Source of the DNA: Cutibacterium granulosum
Lineage (GTDB): Bacteria > Actinomycetota > Actinomycetes > Propionibacteriales > Propionibacteriaceae
DNA: 64,000 nucleotides
Assembly (NCBI RefSeq): GCF_900186975.1
Contig: NZ_LT906441.1
Span: 186,001 to 250,000 of the forward strand
Direction of reading: 5' to 3'
Position 1 is the stretch's first letter, and each line of letters starts with the position of its first letter. A model generated the notes under the pieces. That model was not told the origin of the DNA. It ran no database searches and saw nothing but the letters and a program-made list of their open reading frames with translations. This document shows positions 56,092 through 64,000 of the stretch, piece by piece. The position numbers and the translations under genes are program-made.

Positions 56092-57024
56092 TCAGTGGAT
56101 CACCGACGTCTGGAGGATCTTTGCGACCGTCTCGCAGGTGTCCCGGTTGGCCCGTACCTCATGGGTACGCACTGCCCAGGCCCGGTGCAGGGCGCAGTGG
56201 GTCGTGATCGCGGCAGTGGCCGCGTCACGCTCAGGTGCTGGGCGCAGCTGGTCACCGTGGGCCAGCAGGGTTCCGAGGAACCGCTTGCGGCTCACCCCCC
56301 ACAACACTCGCAGGTCGGCAAAGGCCTGCTGGACCCGGTCCGCATGGCGCACCAGTTCCCAGTTCTGTTCCCCTGTCTTGGCAAAGCCGATACCAGGATC
56401 GACGATGATCCGTTCCCGTGCGACGCCTGCCGCCACGGCTGCATTAACCCGGGCGCTGAGCTCGGTGATGACGTCCTCCACGGGGTCGTCGTAGTGAACG
56501 TGCGACTGCATCGTCGCTGACTGACCACGCCAGTGCATGAGGATGTAGTCGACGCCAGCCGAGGCGACGACGTCGAGGATGCGTGGATCCGCCAGACCAC
56601 CGGAGACGTCATTGATGATGGTGGCCCCGGCATCGATGGCTTCCTGGGCGACTCGGGAACGCATGGTGTCCACCGAGATGGACAGTGGACGATCCGGATC
56701 CCACTCACCGGCCACGTGTGAATCGGTTCCCTGCAAGCCCTCCCGTGGGGCTCCATCCCGATTCGCCAGGGCTCTGACGACGGGAACCACTCGGGCGATC
56801 TCGTCGGCCTCACTGGTGCGCTCGGCGCCAGGGCGAGTGGACTCCCCACCGATGTCGAGGATGTCTGCACCCTGGGCAAGCAGATCCCAGGAATGACGAA
56901 TGGCAACCTTCGGATCGGCCCACAGCCCTCCATCGGAGAAGGAATCCGGGGTGACGTTCACCACACCCATGACAAGGGTACGAGCAGGGTGTGGATTGGT
57001 GGCAGTGGGATCAATGGTCAGCAC
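56092..57024 (-). CDS. folP: Dihydropteroate synthase
   Basis: Condenses p-aminobenzoate with hydroxymethyl-dihydropterin pyrophosphate; target of sulfonamides. The 310-residue TIM barrel has VMGVVNVTPDSFSDGG, DILDIGGESTRPGA, SISVDTMRSRVAQEAIDAG, IINDVSGG, YILMHWRG, IIVDPGIGFAKTGEQNWELV and GVSRKRFLG. Start GTG 57024 has TAGACT (57033-57038 minus) 8 bases upstream and no ribosome-binding site, so probably leaderless. About 25 residues longer than usual in the loop after the SESTRPG region. Confidence 0.94.
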   Translation of the reverse strand: MLTIDPTATNPHPARTLVMGVVNVTPDSFSDGGLWADPKVAIRHSWDLLAQGADILDIGGESTRPGAERTSEADEIARVVPVVRALANRDGAPREGLQGTDSHVAGEWDPDRPLSISVDTMRSRVAQEAIDAGATIINDVSGGLADPRILDVVASAGVDYILMHWRGQSATMQSHVHYDDPVEDVITELSARVNAAVAAGVARERIIVDPGIGFAKTGEQNWELVRHADRVQQAFADLRVLWGVSRKRFLGTLLAHGDQLRPAPERDAATAAITTHCALHRAWAVRTHEVRANRDTCETVAKILQTSVIH

Positions 57025-57081
57025 GGTTCTTCAGTCTAGAGCGATTTTCCCCGGGCGGTTTCCACAGTGGCGAAGATCGGA

Positions 57082-57110
57082 TTGACATCATGCACGATGC
57101 GCTGTTTAGT
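57082..57110 (+). promoter_or_regulatory. Promoter of the small secreted protein gene
   Basis: TTGACA (57082-57087), 17-base spacer, TTTAGT (57105-57110); transcript start near 57117, leader about 57 bases. Confidence 0.65.
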
Positions 57111-57173
57111 AGTGCCGTCTTTGCAGCATGCACCCCTGCACCGTCACGTCAGCCTCATTTGAAGGAGACCGTC

Positions 57174-57467
57174 ATGTCGTGGATCAAGAAGGCTGGCATT
57201 GCAGCCATCGCAGTTGTGGCTGCCGTGGCCCCCATGGCCACCATCCATCAGCGTGCTGACGCCATCCCGGGATACTGCAACTATCAGCTGCGCGACGACA
57301 ACCTCGTCCTCGGGTACTGCAGCGGCAAATCCGGGCAGTTCCGCATGCACCTCGACTGCTCCCTCATGCCCGACCCCACGAGCCGTTGGTACAACGTCGA
57401 GGAGATCGGCTCGATCCGGTGCGGATTCGGGGCCAAGCCGCGCAACGTGTACTTCGACCGTCGCTGA
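57174..57467 (+). CDS. Small secreted four-cysteine protein
   Basis: A 97-residue precursor with a classical signal peptide (basic WIKKAG, then AAIAVVAAVAPMATI, cleavage likely after RADA). The mature part of about 65 residues has four cysteines (GYCNYQ, GYCSGK, LDCSLM, IRCGFG) suited to two disulfides, an aromatic Trp-Tyr after the third, and a basic C terminus. It recalls the many small Cys-containing secreted proteins of actinobacteria (pattern YCxG...RxxxxC...W...C). GAAGGAGA precedes ATG 57174 and a strong promoter lies upstream. Role unknown; not an evident bacteriocin. Confidence 0.8.
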   Translation: MSWIKKAGIAAIAVVAAVAPMATIHQRADAIPGYCNYQLRDDNLVLGYCSGKSGQFRMHLDCSLMPDPTSRWYNVEEIGSIRCGFGAKPRNVYFDRR

Positions 57468-57625
57468 GCCAGTACTCCCCAGGAGGTTCAGCACTTGGAG
57501 TTCTGAACATCCTGCATACTGCACGGACACCATGCGGACGTGGATTCCGGATTCGTACTGTGACCTCGCGATCACCACGTGCCCGAATACACACTATTCG
57601 CCACAGTTCAGGTGCTGCTGGTTGG

Positions 57626-58261
57626 TCAGCGGGTCACTGGCACCTCGACCGACGAGACCTCAGAACCCACGGCAACCTTGACCTTCCTCACCGTGTCCGG
57701 CAACACGGGATAGGCAGCCTGCATGAGATACACCCCATCAGGCTCGATCTTCGGCTCCTCACTACCAACGACGATGGACGAGGTCGAGCCCGGGTAGGAG
57801 TCCACCGAGTACTTCACACCCCCCACGGTGTCGATGAGCGACGGAAACTCCTCCGGGTTGACCCAGGTCATCACCTTATCCGGGGTTGGTGAGGTGAGCC
57901 AGAACGTCAACACCGTCCCCGTGGGACCAGCCTGCACCGACGCCACATGCACCGTGGCCACCGAACCATCAAGGCGCGGATGAACCTGGAAAGCCGCCAC
58001 CTCACGGGGAGCAGCAACAGACCCCCTGGCCCGCTCCATCACCCGACGACCAGCAGCCGACTCCCACGCCTGCGCCCGGGCCGAACCCACCACACTGGGC
58101 GAACCAGCCGTACTGGGCGCACCCACCGACGCCGACACACTCGGTGACGAAACACTGGGCGACGGCACCGACGAATCAGACGAACCCGACCCGAAGGAAC
58201 ACGCAGACACACCAGCCACCAACACCCCGACAACACCAGCACGCACACACGACAACCTCAT
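57626..58261 (-). CDS. Lipoprotein of unknown function
   Basis: A roughly 211-residue lipoprotein: signal sequence with lipobox LVAGVSAC (Cys about residue 21), then Ser/Pro/Val repeats (PSPSVSSPSVSASVGAPS), and a beta-rich globular domain (VATVHVASVQAGPTGTVLTF, then SIVVGSEEPKIEPDGVYLM). The start overlaps the stop of the OmpA-domain gene (ATG 58261 or GTG 58264), so the two are coupled. Probable outer face of the membrane; function unknown. Confidence 0.82.
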   Translation of the reverse strand: MRLSCVRAGVVGVLVAGVSACSFGSGSSDSSVPSPSVSSPSVSASVGAPSTAGSPSVVGSARAQAWESAAGRRVMERARGSVAAPREVAAFQVHPRLDGSVATVHVASVQAGPTGTVLTFWLTSPTPDKVMTWVNPEEFPSLIDTVGGVKYSVDSYPGSTSSIVVGSEEPKIEPDGVYLMQAAYPVLPDTVRKVKVAVGSEVSSVEVPVTR

Positions 58262-59400
58262 CACGACACCCCCTTCACCGTCAGAGTCACCCGCCGATTG
58301 AGCCGACGCCCAGCCTCGGTGTCATTGCTCGCCACCGGATCAGCCTCACCCTTGCCATCGGTCACTAACCGAACCCCCTTGGGCAACTGAGGCCCCAACA
58401 CCTTCGCCACCGCCCCAGCACGCCGACGCGACAGATCCAACCCATGAGAAGCACTACCAAGATTGTCCGTGTACCCAATCACCGAAACCGTGCCAGACAC
58501 CTTGTGCTCAACCAACTCACGAGCAGCCCGATCAATGACCTTCCCACCAGCCGGCTTGATCACATCGGAATCCTTGTCGAACAACACGTTGGCACTCAGA
58601 TCAATCTTGGTCTCACCACCCGACACCCGCTCACGACGCGCATCCGAAACCTCACCAGTGGTCGACACCAACGGTTTGACGAACTTCCCGACATCGACCC
58701 CCGACAAATCAGCAGGATCAAGCAGAGGCCACCCCACCCCCAACGGCATACCATCGGAACTCCACCGCTGCACCGCCGTCTGCCGGTCAACAGTCGGCGT
58801 CAACGGACCATCACCCACCGGCACGTCATGGAAAATCCTGTTGCCCAAGGCCACATCCACCCTCGACACATCAGAGGGAACAGGCGCAGTACTGAACCAC
58901 CCCAACCTCGAATGACCCACCGGAGTCTGCTCAGGAGCCCCATTGAACCAACCATTGGCACACATCTGACACCGTATGGCATCAGCAATCTCCAGATACA
59001 CCTTGTGATGCCGCACATCCACAATGGCACCATCACCCTGAAGCTGACCACTGTAATGCGCCTGACCAGCACCTGCACCAACGAGATAGTCGACGAGGAA
59101 GATGAAAGGATCATCACCGATCCCCTTCTCCTCCAACCCATGAGCAGACCCATCAACAGTCAAGGAATAATAGACAACACTGGCCTGCGGCAGACGCCGC
59201 ACCGCATGCAACGCCAGAACCACCGACCCTGGCTCCACACCCCTCCGCTTGGACCGGTCATGAGGACTCAACGCCACCGCATCAACAATCGGCACCGGAA
59301 CAGGAGAATCCTCCCCAGCCCACGCCGGAGTCACCACAGAACCGAGACCCACAACAAAACTACACAGAAGACCAACTATCCCGATACCACGCACGGTCAC
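58261..59400 (-). CDS. Secreted OmpA-domain protein
   Basis: A 379-residue exported protein: an N-terminal hydrophobic signal (GIVGLLCSFVVGLGSVVTPAWAGE) with a likely cleavage after AWA, a long middle domain with a CxxC (RCQMCAN), and a C-terminal OmpA/MotB-like peptidoglycan-binding domain (FDKDSDVIKPAGGKVIDRAA, VIGYTDNLGSASHGLDLSRR, GRRLNRRVTLTVKG). GTG 59400 is leaderless: TACTGT (59407-59412 minus) lies 6 bases upstream. In a Gram-positive it probably attaches to peptidoglycan; coupled to the lipoprotein downstream. Confidence 0.85.
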   Translation of the reverse strand: MTVRGIGIVGLLCSFVVGLGSVVTPAWAGEDSPVPVPIVDAVALSPHDRSKRRGVEPGSVVLALHAVRRLPQASVVYYSLTVDGSAHGLEEKGIGDDPFIFLVDYLVGAGAGQAHYSGQLQGDGAIVDVRHHKVYLEIADAIRCQMCANGWFNGAPEQTPVGHSRLGWFSTAPVPSDVSRVDVALGNRIFHDVPVGDGPLTPTVDRQTAVQRWSSDGMPLGVGWPLLDPADLSGVDVGKFVKPLVSTTGEVSDARRERVSGGETKIDLSANVLFDKDSDVIKPAGGKVIDRAARELVEHKVSGTVSVIGYTDNLGSASHGLDLSRRRAGAVAKVLGPQLPKGVRLVTDGKGEADPVASNDTEAGRRLNRRVTLTVKGVS

Positions 59401-59479
59401 GAGTTGACAGTACCAAGCCGGATTCGCCCCGCTGTCGCCAACCCCGGCTCTTTTCCGGGTGTGCCGATCCATCGCAGAG

Positions 59480-60070
59480 TCAACGTCCGGCGGTGATGAG
59501 CCCCATCGCCTCGGCCCGAGTGGCTGGGTCCTTCATGATCCCGCGCACCGCAGAGGTGATCGTCCGGGCACCTGACTTGCGGATGCCGCGCAGCGTCATG
59601 CACATGTGCTCGCACTCAACGACGGCCATCACCCCACGGGCGTCCAGGCACGCCATCATGGCATCGGCCACCTGGGTGGTGAGCCGCTCCTGCACCTGTG
59701 GACGGTGGGCGTAGGCGTCGACCAGCCGGGCGATCTTGCTCAACCCGGTGACCCGGCCGTTTCGGGCGGGGATGTAGGCCACGTGTGCCACACCGATGAA
59801 GGGCAGCAGATGGTGCTCACAGAACGAGTGCACCTCGATGTCGCGCACGAGCACCATCTCGTCATGCGACATGTCGAAGGTGGTGGCCAGGATCTCGGCG
59901 GGGTCCTGGCCCATCCCGCTGAACAGTTCGCCAGCCGCCTTCGCCACTCTGGTCGGAGTCTCGCGCAACCCGTCTCGATCCGGGTCCTCACCGATGGCCA
60001 GCAGGAACTCACGCACTGCAGCCTGGGCCCGGACGACGTCGACACGGAACTCTGGGGTGGACTCGCTCAC
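59480..60070 (-). CDS. folE: GTP cyclohydrolase I (FolE)
   Basis: First step of folate synthesis from GTP. 196 residues, family size: [39 protein letters not shown] with the zinc ligands (Cys, His), [54 protein letters not shown] 60070 is leaderless, with TAGGAT (60078-60083 minus) seven bases upstream. Separated from folP by about 2.4 kb, in the same orientation. Confidence 0.95.
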   Translation of the reverse strand: MSESTPEFRVDVVRAQAAVREFLLAIGEDPDRDGLRETPTRVAKAAGELFSGMGQDPAEILATTFDMSHDEMVLVRDIEVHSFCEHHLLPFIGVAHVAYIPARNGRVTGLSKIARLVDAYAHRPQVQERLTTQVADAMMACLDARGVMAVVECEHMCMTLRGIRKSGARTITSAVRGIMKDPATRAEAMGLITAGR

Positions 60071-60331
60071 CCGATCAATCCTAGGCCACCGACCAGGCGC
60101 GCACCGGAGGATCGCCCATGGCTGGAGCAGGCACCGCACCTAGGGGCAGGCGCGCGTGCATGCGCACGTCACCACTCCCGCCACGAGGGCCCTGGCCCCA
60201 CTCACCGTCCGCAAGTCGGTAGGCACGGTGACCAACACGGTTCCCAACCCCTTGGCACCACTCACCGTCCGGAGTGGTGTCAGGACGATCCACTGGTGGG
60301 GTCACCGACGAGGGAAGACGCCACTCAGCGC

Positions 60332-62452
60332 TCAGGGGGTGGTGTTCCCCGGCGTCTCCTCTGGGCCGCCCCAGGACGGGGGGCGCCAGTCGTGCGGTGG
60401 TTCCCAACCACTTGGATCCTCCTGCCCACTGGGGGGCTGCGGAGCCGATCCGGGGGATGTCGGACTGTGCTGACCGGGGTTGGGAGGCAGTTCGCTGTGT
60501 CGCGGCCCCGGCGTCACCGGGGCGTCGTCGTCAACTCCCTCGACGGCAGGCGGGGTGACGGGAGGCTGGTCGGAGGGAATGCGCCGGTCCGATCCGGTGA
60601 ACGCTCCACGCTCGGGCCACCTCTTGAGCGGTTTGAAGATCTCCTCGACCTCCTGCTTGCCCAACGTCTCCTTGCGGAACAGCTGACGCACCAGCTCGTC
60701 GAGCACCTCACGGTTGGCGATGAGGCAGTCGAAGGCCTCCTGATGGGCGTTCTCCAGCAGCTCTCGCACCTCGTCGTCGACAATCTTGGCGGTGACATCG
60801 GAGTAGTCACGTTGCTGACCGGCCGTCATGCCCAGGAATGGCTCGGAATCCCCCGAGCCCAGCTGGACGGTGCCGATCGCGGCCGACAGACCGTACTGGG
60901 TCACCATGGCACGAGCCACCTTGGTGGCCTTCTCGATGTCGTTGGAGGCACCGGTCGACGGGTCGTGGAAGATGAGCTCCTCGGCTGCCCGTCCGCCCAT
61001 CATGTAGGCCATGGAGTCGAGCAGCTCGCCACGAGTCTGGGAGTACTTGTCGGCATCGGGCATGACCATCGTGTAGCCCAGGGCACGTCCGCGCGGCAGG
61101 ATGGTGATCTTCTGCACCGGGTCGGTGCCCGGCATCGCGGCGGCGACCAAGGCGTGACCGCCCTCGTGGTAGGCGGTGACGAGACGTTCGTGCTCGTTCA
61201 TGATCCGCGTCTTCTTCTGCGGACCGGCGATGACGCGATCGATGGCCTCGTCAAGCTCGGCATTGCCGATCACCGGCAGGTTCTCCCGGGCGGTGAGCAG
61301 GGCGGCCTCGTTGAGCACATTGGCCAGATCGGCACCCGTCATTCCCGGGGTACGGCAAGCGATCGAGGTGAGGTCGACGTCATTGGCCATCGGCTTGCCC
61401 TTGGCATGCACCTGAAGGATCTTGAGACGACCCTCCATGTCGGGGGCCTCCACGGCGATCTGACGATCGAACCGCCCCGGACGCAGCAGGGCCGGGTCGA
61501 GGACATCGGGCCGGTTGGTGGCGGCAATGAGGATGACGTTGGTGTTGACGTCGAATCCGTCCATCTCGACGAGCAGCTGGTTGAGGGTCTGCTCACGCTC
61601 GTCGTGGCCACCGCCCATGCCGGCACCACGGTGGCGTCCCACCGCGTCGATCTCGTCGATGAAGATGATGGCCGGCGAGGCCTCCTTGGCCTGCTCGAAG
61701 AGGTCTCGCACGCGTGAGGCTCCCACGCCAACGAACATCTCGACGAAGTCCGAGCCGGAGATGGAGAAGAACGGCACCCCGGCCTCACCAGCAACTGCCC
61801 TTGCCAGCAAGGTCTTGCCGGTACCGGGTGGGCCATAGAGCAACACACCCTTGGGCACCTTGGCGCCAACCCTGCGGAACTTGTCGGACTCGGCGAGGAA
61901 CTCGCGGATCTCCTGCAGCTCCTCGATGGCCTCCTGGCAGCCGGCAACATCGGCAAAGGTCGTCTTGGGGGTGTCCTTGGCACCCACCTTGGCCTTCGAC
62001 TTGCCGAATCCCATGACGCCACCGCGACCACCCATGCCCTGGGCAGCGTTGATCATCCAGATGAAGAGGGCAAGGATGATGAGGAACGGTACGACGTTGA
62101 TGAGCAGTGACTTCCACACGCTCGGACCGGGATTCTCACCCTTCCACTCGTCGACCGTCTTGTCCGCGACGCGCTCGTCGAGCTTCTTGATGAGCTCCTG
62201 GCTCTGATCACCGACCCAGTAGGAGCGATACTGCTTGTCGTTCTTGTCGGTGATCCTGATGATCTGGTCGCCGTCGGTCAGGGTGACCTGCTTGAGCTTG
62301 GTGTTGCCGTTGATCATGCTCACGGCCTGCGAGGTCGGGATCTCCTCGTAACTGTGCTGGGACCCCACCAATTGCGACACGACGATGACCGCCACGATCG
62401 TCAGCAGGACCCAGGGCACCGGGCTGCGCAGGAAACGATGCGAACTTTTCAT
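60332..62452 (-). CDS. ftsH: ATP-dependent zinc metalloprotease FtsH
   Basis: Membrane-anchored AAA protease. The 706-residue protein has two N-terminal helices ([39 protein letters not shown]), Walker [14 protein letters not shown], Walker [32 protein letters not shown], and the zinc motif HEGGH. The C-terminal 90 residues are Pro/Asp/Ser-rich and end [12 protein letters not shown]. Start ATG 62452 (MKSSHRF) has TAGGTG upstream; GTG 62458 is a possible alternative, and a TATTCT -10 lies further up. Confidence 0.96.
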   Translation of the reverse strand: MKSSHRFLRSPVPWVLLTIVAVIVVSQLVGSQHSYEEIPTSQAVSMINGNTKLKQVTLTDGDQIIRITDKNDKQYRSYWVGDQSQELIKKLDERVADKTVDEWKGENPGPSVWKSLLINVVPFLIILALFIWMINAAQGMGGRGGVMGFGKSKAKVGAKDTPKTTFADVAGCQEAIEELQEIREFLAESDKFRRVGAKVPKGVLLYGPPGTGKTLLARAVAGEAGVPFFSISGSDFVEMFVGVGASRVRDLFEQAKEASPAIIFIDEIDAVGRHRGAGMGGGHDEREQTLNQLLVEMDGFDVNTNVILIAATNRPDVLDPALLRPGRFDRQIAVEAPDMEGRLKILQVHAKGKPMANDVDLTSIACRTPGMTGADLANVLNEAALLTARENLPVIGNAELDEAIDRVIAGPQKKTRIMNEHERLVTAYHEGGHALVAAAMPGTDPVQKITILPRGRALGYTMVMPDADKYSQTRGELLDSMAYMMGGRAAEELIFHDPSTGASNDIEKATKVARAMVTQYGLSAAIGTVQLGSGDSEPFLGMTAGQQRDYSDVTAKIVDDEVRELLENAHQEAFDCLIANREVLDELVRQLFRKETLGKQEVEEIFKPLKRWPERGAFTGSDRRIPSDQPPVTPPAVEGVDDDAPVTPGPRHSELPPNPGQHSPTSPGSAPQPPSGQEDPSGWEPPHDWRPPSWGGPEETPGNTTP

Positions 62453-62555
62453 GAGCACCTACAGGTATCGGAGAGAATACGCCCGGCCACGATACCAGCG
62501 CAGCCAAACCGGACCACAGTGTGAGTCCGCCGGCGGTCCAGAGGGTGACGCGGAA

Positions 62556-63107
62556 TCAGGAGTAGACGTGCGGGGCCAGGGTGGCGACGTCGGTGAGATT
62601 GCGGTAGTGGCCGGCGTAGTCCAATCCGTACCCGACGACGAACTCGTTGGGAATGTCGAAGCCGACGTACTTGACGTCCACCGACGAGGTGAGGGCAGGC
62701 GGCTTGCGGAACATCGCCATGACCTCAAGCGAATTGGGATCACGGGAGCTGAGGTTCTGCAGCAGATAGCTCAGCGTCAGTCCGGTGTCGATGATGTCCT
62801 CGACGATGAGGACGTCCTTGCCCTCGATGGACCCGGAAAGATCCTTGAGGATACGCACGACACCGCTGGAGGTGGTGCCCACCCCGTAGGAGGACACTGC
62901 CATCCAGTCCATCGTCATGTGACTGTTCATGGACCGGCACAGGTCTGCCAACGTCATGACGGCACCGTTGAGCACCCCGACGAGGACGACCTCGCGGTCC
63001 TGGTAGTCGGCATCGATCTGGGCGGCCAGTTCGACCACTCGCTGATGCACCTGCTCCTCGGTGTAGAGGACTTCCTTGATGTCTGAACCCAAGTCTGCTG
63101 CGCGCAC
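62556..63107 (-). CDS. hpt: Hypoxanthine phosphoribosyltransferase
   Basis: Purine salvage: hypoxanthine or guanine plus PRPP. The 183-residue protein has VVLVGVLNGAVMTLADLCR, DWMAVSSYGVGTTSSG, and the PRPP-binding VLIVEDIIDTGLTLSYLL. GTG 63107 has both AAGGTG and a TAAGGT box (63114-63119 minus) 6 bases upstream, so it may be leaderless as well as coupled to tilS 29 bases before. The tilS-hpt-ftsH order is conserved in many bacteria. Confidence 0.95.
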   Translation of the reverse strand: MRAADLGSDIKEVLYTEEQVHQRVVELAAQIDADYQDREVVLVGVLNGAVMTLADLCRSMNSHMTMDWMAVSSYGVGTTSSGVVRILKDLSGSIEGKDVLIVEDIIDTGLTLSYLLQNLSSRDPNSLEVMAMFRKPPALTSSVDVKYVGFDIPNEFVVGYGLDYAGHYRNLTDVATLAPHVYS

Positions 63108-63136
63108 GGGATCACCTTATCGTTCTCGCGGCGTCC

Positions 63137-64000
63137 TCACGAGCTCGCCAGCCAGACCAGCTCGCCATGTTCCTTGCGCACGGCTCCACCGGGAAGGTCC
63201 ACTCGCGCGCCTCCCGGGCCATCCACCAGGCCAAGCACTGCCTGCACGTGTACCCGCAACGGGTGCACGTCACGATGCTCCAACCACGCCTTGACGACGC
63301 GGCCTGCCAACCCATCTGGCAACGCGTGGAGCTTCGACACGGGAAGGTTCGCCTCAATGGATGCCCCCGGTGGGAACTGCTCCACGTGCGACTGCTGCTC
63401 GTGAGAGGTTCCGCCGCCGGCAAACCACCATGTCACCACGTTGTTCAGGGCCTCGTCGTCGGAGGCGAGCAGCTCGGCACTGCGAGCGAGATTGACGATC
63501 GCCCCCTCCCCCAGCACATGAGCGAGCTGCCCCATGAGTTCGGTGCGCACCCGGGAGCGCAGGAAGCTCGGGTCGGCATTCTGGGGGTCGTGCCAGGGCG
63601 CCACCTGCCACTCGCGGCAGGCCTGCACGGTCGTGGCACGACGCACCCCGAGCAGCGGATGCCAGAATCGGCCGGATCTGGGGCGCATTCCCGACAACGA
63701 CCTGGCCCCCGATCCTCTGGCCAGCCCGAGCAGCACTGTCTCGGCCTGGTCGTCAAGGGTGTGGCCAAGCAGCACGGGGCCACCACCGGCATGCTGCAGC
63801 AGGGCGGCTCGCCGGGCAGCACGGGCAGCAGCCTCCGGGCCGTTCGGATCACCGGGGTCGACGTGCACCTTCACGATGACGGCTGGCACGTCGTGACCGG
63901 CAAGTTGGGCGCGAGCCTGCTGGGAGACCTCGTGTGAGCCGTCCTGCAGCTGATGGTCGACGATCACCGCCCGCACCGAGGTGCCCGTACGTTGCCCGGC
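63137..64000 (-). CDS. tilS: tRNA(Ile)-lysidine synthase, N terminus cut by window edge
   Basis: Modifies cytidine 34 of the tRNA(Ile) CAU anticodon to lysidine. The visible 287 residues run to the natural C terminus. They show VIVDHQLQ, LLGHTLDDQAETVLLGLARGSG, SGMRPRSGRFWHPLLG, and NADPSFLRSRVRTELM, all TilS markers. The N-terminal PP-loop (SGGxDS) should lie beyond base 64000, on the far side of the edge. Downstream is hpt. Confidence 0.92.
   Translation of the reverse strand, partial: AGQRTGTSVRAVIVDHQLQDGSHEVSQQARAQLAGHDVPAVIVKVHVDPGDPNGPEAAARAARRAALLQHAGGGPVLLGHTLDDQAETVLLGLARGSGARSLSGMRPRSGRFWHPLLGVRRATTVQACREWQVAPWHDPQNADPSFLRSRVRTELMGQLAHVLGEGAIVNLARSAELLASDDEALNNVVTWWFAGGGTSHEQQSHVEQFPPGASIEANLPVSKLHALPDGLAGRVVKAWLEHRDVHPLRVHVQAVLGLVDGPGGARVDLPGGAVRKEHGELVWLASS

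Noticed and set aside
58444-59496. Plus-strand 350-codon frame opposite the OmpA-domain gene
   Set aside because: Antisense shadow; the minus strand has a signal peptide and OmpA motifs.
59606-61717. Long plus-strand open frame opposite folE and ftsH
   Set aside because: Spans two real genes and their gap, has no motif and no ribosome-binding site.

Overview
The window reads as a chromosome segment of a high-GC Gram-positive actinobacterium, most likely Cutibacterium or a close relative in Propionibacteriaceae. Pointers are mycothione reductase, Lsr2, ribosomal protein bS22, a Streptomyces/Mycobacterium-type GlnR, DUF3180, an actinobacterial-type HemB metal site and a coproporphyrin-dependent heme pathway with ferrochelatase and HemQ in one polypeptide. 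Species cannot be fixed from sequence reading alone. No rRNA, tRNA, CRISPR array, integrase or insertion sequence was seen. Many genes appear to be leaderless: a TAnnnT -10 box lies 6-8 bases before the start codon.

Layout. 1-4.6 kb: edge-truncated sugar transferase, YgfZ-like and nitrobindin-like proteins, Dtd, and a membrane protein with a putative glycan-binding domain. 4.8-13.1 kb: phosphate block with glnR, ppk, a Nudix/histidine-phosphatase fusion and pstSCAB behind a PHO box. 13.2-16.9 kb: mycothione reductase, a sigma-factor-like protein fused to a membrane-anchored GerMN/Gmad2 ectodomain, and a histidine phosphatase. 17-38 kb is dominated by heme synthesis: a SUMT-like/HemD fusion at 17-18.6 kb, then hemA and hemH-hemQ leftward and hemE-hemY-hemC-hemD-hemB-hemL-mutY rightward. 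Between these lie bS22, proC, asd, proline dehydrogenase, radA and disA. 40-46 kb: P-loop kinase-like protein behind a possible leader peptide, rhomboid protease, DHA2 transporter, TIGR01777 epimerase. 46-48 kb: DUF2891 protein and a low-GC DUF3883 nuclease-like gene that looks acquired. 48-54 kb: clpC, lsr2, an orphan NuoD-like protein, a coiled-coil membrane protein. 53.6-60 kb: DUF3180, folK, folB, DUF6498-like, folP, a small secreted cysteine protein, a lipoprotein plus OmpA-domain pair, folE. 60-64 kb: ftsH, hpt, tilS (cut by the edge).

Functionally the window combines phosphate/polyphosphate control, a nearly complete heme pathway from glutamyl-tRNA to heme b, the folate branch (FolE, FolB, FolK, FolP), and protein and DNA quality control (ClpC, FtsH, RadA, DisA, MutY). 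The less ordinary items are the sigma-GerMN fusion, the orphan NuoD-like gene, the low-GC DUF3883 insertion, two long intergenic direct repeats between hemY and hemC, and several very small ORFs and structured intergenic regions.
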